From the NCBI RefSeq assembly GCF_000732925.1, contig NZ_CP008953.1:5394001-5458000 (forward strand): a stretch of 64,000 bases of DNA, given 5' to 3'. The notes under the pieces were generated by a model. It was not told the origin of the DNA. It saw only the letters and a list, made by a program, of their open reading frames with translations, and ran no database searches. This DNA comes from Amycolatopsis japonica (GTDB lineage Bacteria; Actinomycetota; Actinomycetes; Mycobacteriales; Pseudonocardiaceae). This document shows, piece after piece, positions 27,598 to 35,168 of the stretch. The position numbers and the translations under genes are program-made. Within the stretch, counting starts at the first letter, position 1, and each line of letters starts with the position of its first letter.

Positions 27598-28422
27598 ATG
27601 GAAAGCGTGCGCAGGATCGAACAGTGGCCGGTGGACAACGCCGCCACGGCCGTGGTGACCGCCGCCGGTGACGTGCTGGGCACGCACGGCGACCCGACGA
27701 AGGTGTACCGGCTGGCGTCGGTGACCAAACCGCTCACGGCCTACGCCGCGCTGATCGCCATCGAAGAGGGCGTCGTCGAACTCGACACCCCCGCGGGGCC
27801 GGAGGGCTCCACGATCCGGCATCTGCTCGCGCACACCTCGGGCCTGGCCTTCAACGAGCACAAGGCGATGGCCGCGCCCGGCAACCGGCGCCTGTACTCC
27901 AACGCCGGCTTCGAACAGCTCGCCGACGCGCTCACCGAGCATTCCGGCATCCCCTTCGCCGACTATCAGGCGGAGGCGCTCTTCCAGCCGCTGGGCATGA
28001 AGGCGACCAAGCTGACCGGCTCCCCCGCTTCGGGCGCGGAGTCCACTGTGGACGACCTGGTCGCGTTCGCCGCCGAACTGCAGGCCCCGAAGCTCATCGC
28101 CGCCGAAACGGCGCGCGAGGCGACTTCCGTGGTCTTCCCCGGCCTTTCCGGTGTCCTGCCCGGCTTCGGCCACCAGAAGCCGAACGACTGGGGCCTCGGC
28201 TTCGAGATCCGCGACCACAAGAGTCCACATTGGACCGGTTCGTCGAGCTCGCCGCGGACCTTCGGCCACTTCGGGCAGTCCGGCACCTTCCTCTGGGTCG
28301 ACCCCGACGCCGGCGCCGCCTGCGTCGCGCTCACCGACCGCGCCTTCGGCCCGTGGGCGGCCGAGGTCTGGCCGCCCTACACCGACGCCGTGCTGGCGGA
28401 GCTGCGCGGCTCTACTCCATGA
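27598..28422 (+). CDS. Serine hydrolase of the beta-lactamase/esterase family
   Basis: The 274-residue product has the SxxK nucleophile motif at Ser41-Lys44 (SVTK), a YSN triad at Tyr100-Asn102, and HFGQSG near the C-terminus in place of KTG. These fit class C-like serine hydrolases (esterases, peptidases, transesterases). No signal peptide is visible, so it should be cytosolic, which speaks against cell-wall or antibiotic roles. The ATG follows the ptsH terminator. The last 11 bases overlap the convergent dehydrogenase gene. Confidence 0.85.
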   Translation: MESVRRIEQWPVDNAATAVVTAAGDVLGTHGDPTKVYRLASVTKPLTAYAALIAIEEGVVELDTPAGPEGSTIRHLLAHTSGLAFNEHKAMAAPGNRRLYSNAGFEQLADALTEHSGIPFADYQAEALFQPLGMKATKLTGSPASGAESTVDDLVAFAAELQAPKLIAAETAREATSVVFPGLSGVLPGFGHQKPNDWGLGFEIRDHKSPHWTGSSSSPRTFGHFGQSGTFLWVDPDAGAACVALTDRAFGPWAAEVWPPYTDAVLAELRGSTP

Positions 28423-29353
28423 CACGGATCGGCGAACCCGCCTGGAAGGCCGCGATGTCCTCGACCGCGTCGCGGTAGAAGATCTCGTAGGCCTCCCGGG
28501 TGACGTAGCCGATGTGCGGGGTGAGCACGACGTTGTCCAGCGTCCGCAACGGATGCTCCGACGGCAACGGCTCCACGTCGTAGACGTCCAGCGCGGCGAC
28601 CGCGATCTCCTTGCGGCGCAAGGCGTCCACCAGTGCGGCCTCGTCCACGATCGGTCCGCGCGAGGTGTTGACCAGCATCGCCGTCGGCTTCATGGCGGCG
28701 AGTTCGGGCGCGCCGACCAGCCCGCGGCTGCGGCCGCTGAGCACCAGATGGACCGACAGGACGTCCGCGCGGGCGAACAGTTCGTCCTTCGACACCGCGG
28801 TCACCCCGTGCGGGTCGGCCTTCTCCTGGGTGAGGTTCTGGCTCCACGCGATGGTCTCCATGCCGAACGCCTGGCCGATCTTGGCCGCGCCGGCGCCGAG
28901 CCTGCCGAGCCCGAGCAGCCCGAGCGTCTTGCCGGCCAGGATCGTGCCGACGGTGGTCTGCCAGCCGCCGTCGCGCATGTTCCGCGACTCCACCGGCACG
29001 TTCCGCGCGGCGGCGAGGATCAGCGCCCAGGTGTGCTCGGCCGCGGGGGCCGCGATATACCCGGTGGACGAGACGACCACGCCGTTGCGCCGGGCGGCGG
29101 CCACGTCGATCGCGGCGTTGCGGTGACCGGTGCTCACCAGCAGCCTGAGCGCGGGCAGCCGGTCGAGGACTTCGGCGGGGAAGCGGGTGCGTTCGCGCAT
29201 CGCCACCACGACCTCGAAGTCACGCAGACGGCCCACCACGTCGGCGGGATCCGCGAACGGCTTCGTGAACACCTCGATCTCGGCACCGAGGGAGTCCCAG
29301 TCCCCGAAACCGAGCGCCACTTCCTGGTAGTCGTCGAGAATCGCGATCTTCAT
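28412..29353 (-). CDS. D-isomer-specific 2-hydroxyacid dehydrogenase
   Basis: This NAD(P)-dependent enzyme interconverts a 2-oxoacid and its D-hydroxyacid. The 313-residue product has a Rossmann turn LGLLGLGRLGAGAAKIG, then the catalytic arginine in NTSRGPIVDE, glutamate in YDVEPLPSEH and histidine in LTPHIGYVT. The substrate cannot be told; the family covers phosphoglycerate, glyoxylate and hydroxypyruvate. The frame is open well upstream, but homology begins at the ATG at 29353 (MKIAILDDYQEVAL). Confidence 0.92.
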   Translation of the reverse strand: MKIAILDDYQEVALGFGDWDSLGAEIEVFTKPFADPADVVGRLRDFEVVVAMRERTRFPAEVLDRLPALRLLVSTGHRNAAIDVAAARRNGVVVSSTGYIAAPAAEHTWALILAAARNVPVESRNMRDGGWQTTVGTILAGKTLGLLGLGRLGAGAAKIGQAFGMETIAWSQNLTQEKADPHGVTAVSKDELFARADVLSVHLVLSGRSRGLVGAPELAAMKPTAMLVNTSRGPIVDEAALVDALRRKEIAVAALDVYDVEPLPSEHPLRTLDNVVLTPHIGYVTREAYEIFYRDAVEDIAAFQAGSPIRVME

Positions 29354-29401
29354 GCTCCCCAGGCTAGAGTCGGCGCCGGAACCATGCCCGGGGAGGCCAC
29401 C

Positions 29402-29737
29402 ATGATCCTGGAAGTCCGCACCTACCGGTTGAAACCCGGGACGAGCGGGGAATTCCTCCGCGTGATGCGCGAAGAGTCCGTTCCCCTGCTGGAGCGCGCG
29501 GGGCTGCGGGTCGTCGACTTCGGACGGTCGCTGGTCGCCGAGGACGGACACGAAGAGGCCTACCTGATCCGCGCATTCGGCTCTCTCGAAGAACACGAAC
29601 GGCAGGAACGCGAGTTCTATGGCAGTGAGGCCTGGCTGACGGGCCCGCGCGAGGCGATCGTCTCGCGGATCGAGAGCTACCACACGATCGTCATGGAGGC
29701 CTCCGAAGAGGCGGTCAAGGCGCTCGGACAACGGTGA
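29402..29737 (+). CDS. NIPSNAP family protein
   Basis: A 111-residue alpha-beta-barrel protein of the NIPSNAP/dimeric ferredoxin-like group (MILEVRTYRLKPGTSGEFLR at the start). GGGGAGG precedes the ATG at 29402. No catalytic residue is known for these proteins. It is followed after 13 bases by the MDMPI-family gene, and the pair is probably one transcript that diverges from the dehydrogenase gene. Confidence 0.85.
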   Translation: MILEVRTYRLKPGTSGEFLRVMREESVPLLERAGLRVVDFGRSLVAEDGHEEAYLIRAFGSLEEHERQEREFYGSEAWLTGPREAIVSRIESYHTIVMEASEEAVKALGQR

Positions 29738-29750
29738 CCGGAGGAACGGG

Positions 29751-30380
29751 ATGCACGAGGGCGGGATCCTGGCCTGGACCGAAGCGGAGCGGCTGAGCTT
29801 CGCCGAACTGCTGGAGGGGCTCGAGGACGAGGACTGGTCCACCAAGACACTCTGTCCGGAGTGGACTGTCCACGCGATGGCGGGACATCTCGCGCAGACC
29901 ACCAGGAACCGGCTCAAGGACACTCTCACCGGCATCGTGAAGGCCAAGGGGAACTGGGACCGGATGAACACCGACCAGGCCATCGCCTACGCCGCCCGGT
30001 TCTCCCCCGCCGAACTCGTCGCCCAGATCCGCGAGGACGCCGGATCGGCCCGCCGTTCGCCCGGCGCCAAACCGATCGACCCGCTCGCCGACGTGCTCAT
30101 CCACGGCCAGGACGTCGCCCGCCCGCTCGGTATCGCGCGCCCGATGCCGGAGAAGCCCGCCATCGCGGCGCTGGAGCACCTGCTCGTCAGCCCGTTCTGG
30201 GGCGCGAAGAAACGTTGCAAGGATCTCCGGCTGATCGCCACGGACGCCGACTGGACCGGCGGAACGGGCCCCGAGGAAGTCCGGGGCCCGCTCGTCGACC
30301 TGCTCCTGTCCGTGAGCGGCCGGAGCACCGGGCTGGCCACCTTGACCGGCCCGGGCGCGGCGCTGCTCGGCGCCCGCTGA
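29751..30380 (+). CDS. Maleylpyruvate isomerase/DinB family protein (mycothiol-dependent type)
   Basis: The 209-residue product is a four-helix-bundle protein of the MDMPI/TIGR03083 group: WTEAERLSFAELLEGLEDEDW at the start, then CPEWTVHAMAGHLAQT with the first metal histidine, and VLIHGQDVARPLGI with another conserved histidine. These proteins use mycothiol as cofactor or substrate in actinobacteria. The true substrate is unknown and the annotation as maleylpyruvate isomerase should not be taken literally. Ribosome site GGAGG precedes the ATG. Confidence 0.85.
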   Translation: MHEGGILAWTEAERLSFAELLEGLEDEDWSTKTLCPEWTVHAMAGHLAQTTRNRLKDTLTGIVKAKGNWDRMNTDQAIAYAARFSPAELVAQIREDAGSARRSPGAKPIDPLADVLIHGQDVARPLGIARPMPEKPAIAALEHLLVSPFWGAKKRCKDLRLIATDADWTGGTGPEEVRGPLVDLLLSVSGRSTGLATLTGPGAALLGAR

Positions 30381-30383
30381 GCC

Positions 30384-31583
30384 CTACCGGCGCGGGACGA
30401 ACACGTCGACGCGCACCAGGTGGTGGTCCGAGGCGTCGTTGAGCCGGGCCAGCGGCGAATCGGGCAGCGGCCAGAAGACCTCGGCGTGCCAGGGGAACAG
30501 GCCCTTCGACGGCAGGACGTAGTCGATCCGCAGATTCCCCGGCGCCTTGTCGTTGAAGTCGCCGGTGTCGAAGTACGGGTCGCCCTTCTGCCCGATGTTG
30601 GCGCCCGCCTGGTCCTGAGCGGCCCGTACGCCGCCTTCGCTCCCCGGCCGGGTCTCGATGACGCGCGGCGCGTTCAGCAGGCGTGAGATGGCGCCTGGGA
30701 CGCTGTCGCCGTCGAGCGGGTCGGAGTTGTGGTCGCCGGCGATGACGAACTTCTCGTGCGCGCCGAGCCCGCCGCGGCGGCCGCGGTCGTCGTGGATGTA
30801 GCGGCCCTTGCCCGGGGTCACGTAGTCCGCCCAGAAGCGGATCTCGTCGTTGTTGCGGGTGCCGTTGCGGTCTTCGGGACCGTCGAAGGTGGGCGGCGTC
30901 GGATGCGCGGCAAGGAAGTGCACGGTCGAGCGGCCGACCCGGATCGGAACGTCCCAATGGGACTTCGACGACAGGCGCAGCACGTCGAGCGCCTGCGGCG
31001 AGTACCAGTCGTTCGGCGCGGGGGTGGCCGGGTCGTCGGGCAGCAGAGCGCCCGGCATGTCCTTCCAGAGGAACTTCTGGAAGGTCCGCACACCCTTGGT
31101 GTCGATCGGGTACTTCGACAGCACGAGCATGCCGTACTGGCCCTCGAAGAGGCCGAAGCCGTGCGCGTCGTTGCCGCCGCCGACCTTGCCGTCGCGGTCG
31201 AGGTCGAAACCGGTCACGACGCCGGTGTTCGAGGGCGCTGTGAAGGCGTACGGGTAATCGATCGGGGCGGCGCCGTTCTGGCCGCGCTTCAGGTAGTTCT
31301 CGCGGAACAGGTCCGCGGCGCGGTTGCCGGGCACGTAGTCGAATTCGTTGATCAGCAGCACGTCGGGCCGGTTGCGCTGGATCACCTCGGCGACCTCGTT
31401 CGCCTGCGCGTTGCCCGGCTGCGACAGGTCGGTCACGAGCTGACCGGCGGCCCCGCGGTTGAGCGAAGCGTTGTACGTCGCGAAGCGGACGTTCCGCCCG
31501 GCGGCGGCTTCCGCCGGTGTGGCGGCCAGCAGCGTCCCGGCGAGCAAGGCGCCCGAAGTGAGCACGGCGGCGATGCGTTTCAC
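30384..31583 (-). CDS. Secreted endonuclease/exonuclease/phosphatase-fold protein
   Basis: The 399-residue product has a Sec signal peptide with cleavage near residue 27 (TPAEAAAG) and an EEP catalytic domain. Conserved parts are VRFATYNASLNRG (metal Asn), LLINEFDYVP (metal Glu), FVIAGDHNSDPLDGDSV (active-site Asp and Asn), and SDHHLVRVDV at the end (Asp-His pair). The insertions for substrate resemble secreted phosphodiesterases or nucleases of actinobacteria; the substrate is not clear. It converges on the MDMPI gene with a 3-base gap. Confidence 0.9.
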   Translation of the reverse strand: MKRIAAVLTSGALLAGTLLAATPAEAAAGRNVRFATYNASLNRGAAGQLVTDLSQPGNAQANEVAEVIQRNRPDVLLINEFDYVPGNRAADLFRENYLKRGQNGAAPIDYPYAFTAPSNTGVVTGFDLDRDGKVGGGNDAHGFGLFEGQYGMLVLSKYPIDTKGVRTFQKFLWKDMPGALLPDDPATPAPNDWYSPQALDVLRLSSKSHWDVPIRVGRSTVHFLAAHPTPPTFDGPEDRNGTRNNDEIRFWADYVTPGKGRYIHDDRGRRGGLGAHEKFVIAGDHNSDPLDGDSVPGAISRLLNAPRVIETRPGSEGGVRAAQDQAGANIGQKGDPYFDTGDFNDKAPGNLRIDYVLPSKGLFPWHAEVFWPLPDSPLARLNDASDHHLVRVDVFVPRR

Positions 31584-31663
31584 GTTCCTTACCTCCCAGA
31601 GTTCGAGGCGACCTTACGCATCCCTCGTAGCCGCTGGGGTGAGGTTCAGGTGAACAGCATCTC

Positions 31664-31692
31664 TTGAACGCGTTCAAAATCTGGGCTACGGT
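31664..31692 (+). promoter_or_regulatory. Promoter with overlapping TTGAAC-N2-GTTCAA operator
   Basis: TTGAAC (31664-31669) and TACGGT (31687-31692) are spaced by 17 bases and make a plausible sigma-70-type promoter for the small membrane gene. The -35 is the left half of the palindrome TTGAACGCGTTCAA (31664-31677), so a repressor bound there would block polymerase. Confidence 0.75.
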
Positions 31693-31697
31693 TCTTC

Positions 31698-31711
31698 TTG
31701 AACACGTTCAA
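31698..31711. promoter_or_regulatory. Second TTGAACACGTTCAA operator
   Basis: TTGAACACGTTCAA has the same half-sites as the first operator, centre to centre 34 bases away, and lies between the -10 and the AAAGGAGG ribosome site. The TetR protein encoded downstream is the obvious ligand. Confidence 0.75.
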
Positions 31712-31723
31712 AAGGAGGTCCCC

Positions 31724-32146
31724 ATGCAACCCGTAGTCATGGCCTACGCGCTCTACCTGGTCATCACCGTGCCGTTGACCGTGCTGGTCGCGCGTACGCT
31801 GAGCAGGCACGGCAAGACGTTCCTGGAAGACGTCTTCCAGGACAAACAAGCGCTGGCGCATTCGGTGAACCAGCTGCTCGTCGTCGGGTTCTACCTGGTC
31901 AGCCTGGGTTTCGTGACCCTGTTCCTGACCAGCGACGACACCGTCCTCGACGCACGCGACGTCTTCGAGATGCTGTCGGTCAAGGTCGGCACCGTGGCAC
32001 TCGTGCTCGGCGTGATGCACGTCGGGAACGTGCTGGTGTTCAACGGGATCCGGCGCAAGCACCTCAGCCACGCCACCGAACGGCCCGCGCCGGTGCCGCC
32101 GCCCTACCCCGGCTACCCGGCGCCCGCTCCGCACCCCGCGCCCTGA
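31724..32146 (+). CDS. Small membrane protein with proline-rich tail, TetR-controlled
   Basis: The 140-residue product has three predicted membrane helices (about 4-23, 49-68 and 86-107) and a cytosolic or external tail very rich in Pro, Tyr and Ala from residue 116. It is not a recognised family. AAAGGAGG precedes the ATG at ideal spacing. Two operators lie in its promoter and the TetR gene follows after 14 bases, so the pair is an autoregulated unit. Confidence 0.8.
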   Translation: MQPVVMAYALYLVITVPLTVLVARTLSRHGKTFLEDVFQDKQALAHSVNQLLVVGFYLVSLGFVTLFLTSDDTVLDARDVFEMLSVKVGTVALVLGVMHVGNVLVFNGIRRKHLSHATERPAPVPPPYPGYPAPAPHPAP

Positions 32147-32160
32147 CCGGATAACGTGCA

Positions 32161-32832
32161 GTGGTGGCGAAGAGTGAGGAAACCAGGTCACTGATCGTGG
32201 CGACCGCGTTGCGGCTGTTCGCGGAGAACGGCTACGACCGCACGACCATGCGGGCCATCGCCGCCGAAGCGGGCGTGTCGGTCGGGAACGCCTACTACTA
32301 CTTCGCCTCGAAAGACCAGCTGATCCAGGGTTTCTACGACGAGATCGCGAAGGCGCACCTGACGGACGCGCGCCAGGCGATCGAAGGTGAGCGGGACTTC
32401 AGCGCCCGCCTCAAGACCGTCCTGCTCACCTGGCTCGACGTCGCCGAGCCGTACCACCGCTTCGGCACCCAGTTCTTCGTCAACGCCGCCGACCCGGACT
32501 CGCCGCTGAGCCCGTTCAGCGAGGAGTCTTCGCCGGCGCGGGACGCCTCCGTCGGCCTGATGCGCGACGTCATCGCCGACTCCGACGTCAAACTCGACCC
32601 GGATCTGCGCGACGACCTGCCCGATCTGCTGTGGCTGTACCAGATGGGGGTCGTGCTGTTCTGGGTCCACGACCGGTCCGCCGGGCAGAAACGCAGCCGG
32701 ATCCTGGTGGAACGGACGGTGCCGCTGATCGCGCGGCTGGTGGGGCTTTCACGGTTGCGGGTGCTGCGGCCGGTCAGCCGGGAGATCGTTTCGCTGATCC
32801 GGGACCTGTCGAAGCGGGACGACGTCGCCTGA
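32161..32832 (+). CDS. TetR family transcriptional regulator
   Basis: The 223-residue product has an N-terminal helix-turn-helix (about 8-55; FAENGYDRTTMRAIAAEAGV, then GNAYYYFASKDQLIQGFYDE) and an all-helical ligand domain with WLDVAEPYHRFGTQFF. The start is one of two adjacent GTG codons (32161 or 32164) with no strong ribosome site, so it may rely on coupling to the gene before. It probably represses that gene through the TTGAAC-N2-GTTCAA sites and therefore itself. The ligand is unknown. Confidence 0.92.
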   Translation: MVAKSEETRSLIVATALRLFAENGYDRTTMRAIAAEAGVSVGNAYYYFASKDQLIQGFYDEIAKAHLTDARQAIEGERDFSARLKTVLLTWLDVAEPYHRFGTQFFVNAADPDSPLSPFSEESSPARDASVGLMRDVIADSDVKLDPDLRDDLPDLLWLYQMGVVLFWVHDRSAGQKRSRILVERTVPLIARLVGLSRLRVLRPVSREIVSLIRDLSKRDDVA

Positions 32833-32834
32833 CA

Positions 32835-32890
32835 CGCATTTAGTCCTCTGAATGCGATAGGGAAAAACCGCATCCAGAGGACTAAACGCG
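32835..32890. repeat. CGCATTTAGTCCTCTG hairpin between convergent genes
   Basis: The left arm (32835-32856, CGCATTTAGTCCTCTGAATGCG) contains a short inner palindrome CGCATT...AATGCG and pairs with the right arm (32869-32890) with a few mismatches. It separates tetR and the GrpB-methyltransferase gene and may end both. The ten bases GCATTTAGTC recur in the palindrome at 60285. Confidence 0.82.
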
Positions 32891-32898
32891 GCGTGGGG

Positions 32899-34152
32899 TC
32901 AGGGCTCCCGGACGGTCCGGAAGTACAGGAACCGCGGTTCGGTCCGCAGTTTCGCGTACCACCGCGGGTCCGATTCGGCGATCGCCTCGTCCGGCATCGG
33001 CTCGACGAGCCTGTCGACGGCGAACCCGGCGTCCCGCACCGCGCCGAACGTCCAGCTCAACGGCCGCCGGTAGAAGCGGACTTGTTGCCCCGGCGGGAAC
33101 TCGTCCTCCAGGAGTTCGAGCTGGAAGTAGTTCCGCTTTTCGAACCACCGCCAGTCCTCGCCCGGATGATGCACCGAGAACACCAGGAGCCCGCCCGGTT
33201 TGAGCACCCGCCGGAACTCCGCCAGCGCCGGCGCCCACTCCTTCAGGTAGTGCAGCACCAGCGACGCCGTGATGACGTCGATCGAGGCGTCCTCCACGAA
33301 GGGCATCGGCCGCGAAACGTCCGCCACCTCGAATTTCGCGACGTGCCCGAACTTCTCCCTGGCGACGGCGACCATGCCCGAGCTGGCGTCGACACCGAGG
33401 ACGTCCGCACCCTTCTCGGCGAGCAGGGCGCTGAGATGTCCCGCCGCGCTGCCGACGTCCAGCACCCGCTTGCCCGCCACGTCCCCGGCCAGTTCCACGA
33501 TGGCGGGACGGTCGTAGTGGGCGTTGGTGCTACTGGTCTCGGCGTGCGCCGCGTAGAGCCGCGCGAACCCGTCGTACTGGGCCGCGCGCGCCCGCTCGAT
33601 GATCTCGTCGACCACGTCGTTCTTGGCGTCGGCGTAATGCTGGATGTACTTCCAGGTGCGCGACGCCAGTTCGCGTTTCTTGGCCTCGTAGAGCTTCCGC
33701 TCGTCCTCGTGCGCGATGAGCCGGTCGCGGAAGAGGCGGTAGCGCTCGGTCTGGCCGTTGTCCGGCGAGTAGACATGCAGGTTGATGTTCGTGTCCGGCC
33801 CTTTGAAGCAGCGGTGCTTCTCCCACTCCGGCTCGCGGATGACGAGTTTGTAGCCCTCGGCCTCCAGCTGCGGCACGTAGGTGTCCTCGTCGTCCGAATC
33901 CGCGACGATCAGCATGATGTCGATGATCGGTTTCGCGCACAGTCCCGGCACCGACGTGGAGCCGACATGCTCCAGGACCAGCGCGCGTTCCCCCAGGATC
34001 CCCCTGATGCGCTTGGCTTCCCGGTCGAACAGCTCAGGCCACGCCGGGTCGTATTCGGCCAGGGTGACGGTGGAATTCATGACCGGAGCCTCATCGACCC
34101 ACGAGTTGTTGATGTCTTCTTCGGTGTAGTGGTCTCGATCTGGTTTAGGCAT
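32899..34152 (-). CDS. GrpB-like nucleotidyltransferase fused to a SAM-dependent methyltransferase
   Basis: The 417-residue product joins two families. Residues 25-190 are a GrpB/UPF0157 domain of the nucleotidyltransferase superfamily (LAEYDPAWPELFDREAKRIR, then LEHVGSTSVPGLCAKPIIDI with the GS and DxD-like acids). Residues 215-417 are a class I methyltransferase (RVLDVGSAAGHLSALLA as motif I, VLGVDASSGM as motif II, LVLHYLKEW as motif IV). Separate copies of each are common, the fusion less so. The substrate is unknown; a small molecule or nucleotide modified in two steps is possible. The start is ATG; 161 bases including a perfect palindrome separate it from aroE. Confidence 0.87.
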   Translation of the reverse strand: MPKPDRDHYTEEDINNSWVDEAPVMNSTVTLAEYDPAWPELFDREAKRIRGILGERALVLEHVGSTSVPGLCAKPIIDIMLIVADSDDEDTYVPQLEAEGYKLVIREPEWEKHRCFKGPDTNINLHVYSPDNGQTERYRLFRDRLIAHEDERKLYEAKKRELASRTWKYIQHYADAKNDVVDEIIERARAAQYDGFARLYAAHAETSSTNAHYDRPAIVELAGDVAGKRVLDVGSAAGHLSALLAEKGADVLGVDASSGMVAVAREKFGHVAKFEVADVSRPMPFVEDASIDVITASLVLHYLKEWAPALAEFRRVLKPGGLLVFSVHHPGEDWRWFEKRNYFQLELLEDEFPPGQQVRFYRRPLSWTFGAVRDAGFAVDRLVEPMPDEAIAESDPRWYAKLRTEPRFLYFRTVREP

Positions 34153-34257
34153 CGACCCCTTGTTCCTTCCTCAAGGCAGTCGGCCAGATTATCGAACCCA
34201 GGCGATCTTGTCAGGCGCTTTCACCGAAGAAGGTTCCGCTCACCGGTCCTGTTCTGG

Positions 34258-34312
34258 GTACATGAAGGCCCCCTTCCTTGCGCTAGACGCAAGGAAGGGG
34301 GCCTTCATGTAC
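34258..34312. repeat. Perfect 25-bp palindrome of the GTACATGAAGGCCCCC family
   Basis: Arms at 34258-34282 and 34288-34312 are exact inverted copies around the five-base loop CTAGA. The first 16 bases GTACATGAAGGCCCCC repeat the hairpin at 21816-21870. It begins one base after the aroE stop on the minus strand and could terminate aroE, but no T-run follows. Confidence 0.9.
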
Positions 34313-34313
34313 C

Positions 34314-35168
34314 TCAGCCGATCGGCAGGGAAAGGATCCCGCCGGTCGCCTCACGCAGCGCGTCCCGCATCTCCGCCCGCGGCGCCGGCTGCCCGGTGAA
34401 GTACTCGGACTGCCCGAAAGCCTGATGCAGCAACATGTCCAGCCCGGTCGCGAGCCGCCCGCCCCGCTCGGCGACGGCTTCGGCGAGCGCGGTCGGCCAC
34501 GGGTGGTAGATGACGTCGAGGACGCATCCGATCCCGGACAGCTCCGCCAGATGCGACCGCACGGCGTCCGGGGGCACGGTGTTCACCAGCACCGCCGAAT
34601 CCGCCGCGAGCTTCGCGAAGTCGGCCTCGGCCCAGCGCAGGACCTCGACGTCGAGCCCGGCCCGCTGAGCCGCCTCGACCGTTTCCGTCGCCCGCGCCGG
34701 ATCCCGCACGACGAGCCGGACCGTCCGCACGCCGAGCGAGGCCAGCCCGACGACGGCCGCGGCTGCCGTCCCGCCCGCACCGAGAACGACGGCGGCGTCG
34801 TCCGGGCCGGGCGAGTACTCCCCCGCGATCCGCAGCGCCTCGGTGACGCCGTCGACGTCGGTGCAGTCCGCCAGCCAGCCGGATTCCCGGCGCACCAGCG
34901 TGTTCGCCGCGCCGACCGCCGCCGCGCGTGGCGTGACCTCGTCGGCGTGGTCCAGTGCGGCCCGTTTCCCGGGCATCGTCACCGAGAGCCCGGTCCACTC
35001 CGGACCGAGGCCGTCGACGAACGCGGGCAGCCCGGGACCGTCCATCTCGACCCGCTCATAGGTCCAGCCGTCCAGGCCCAGCGCGCGGAACGCGGCACCG
35101 TGCAGCACGGGCGAGAGCGAGTGTTCGACCGGTTTCCCGAGGATCGCGGCCTTGCGGTCAGATGACAC
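34314..35168 (-). CDS. aroE: Shikimate dehydrogenase
   Basis: It reduces 3-dehydroshikimate to shikimate with NADPH. The 284-residue product has the shikimate-binding HSLSPVLHGAAF near residue 16, the catalytic lysine in LSVTMPGKRAAL, the aspartate in DCTDVDGV, and the Rossmann turn VLGAGGTAAAAV. The GTG at 35168 overlaps the end of mltG by 11 bases. In mycobacteria aroE is next to the prepilin peptidase and aroC; here a 13-kb stretch separates them. Confidence 0.96.
   Translation of the reverse strand: MSSDRKAAILGKPVEHSLSPVLHGAAFRALGLDGWTYERVEMDGPGLPAFVDGLGPEWTGLSVTMPGKRAALDHADEVTPRAAAVGAANTLVRRESGWLADCTDVDGVTEALRIAGEYSPGPDDAAVVLGAGGTAAAAVVGLASLGVRTVRLVVRDPARATETVEAAQRAGLDVEVLRWAEADFAKLAADSAVLVNTVPPDAVRSHLAELSGIGCVLDVIYHPWPTALAEAVAERGGRLATGLDMLLHQAFGQSEYFTGQPAPRAEMRDALREATGGILSLPIG

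Noticed and set aside
27598..28422. Beta-lactamase giving antibiotic resistance
   Set aside because: There is no signal peptide, the third motif is HFGQSG rather than KTG, and the protein is short; a cytosolic esterase-like hydrolase fits better.
29402..30380. NIPSNAP plus MDMPI pair as a toxin-antitoxin module
   Set aside because: Sizes, folds and lack of overlap do not fit; both families are metabolic or of unknown role.
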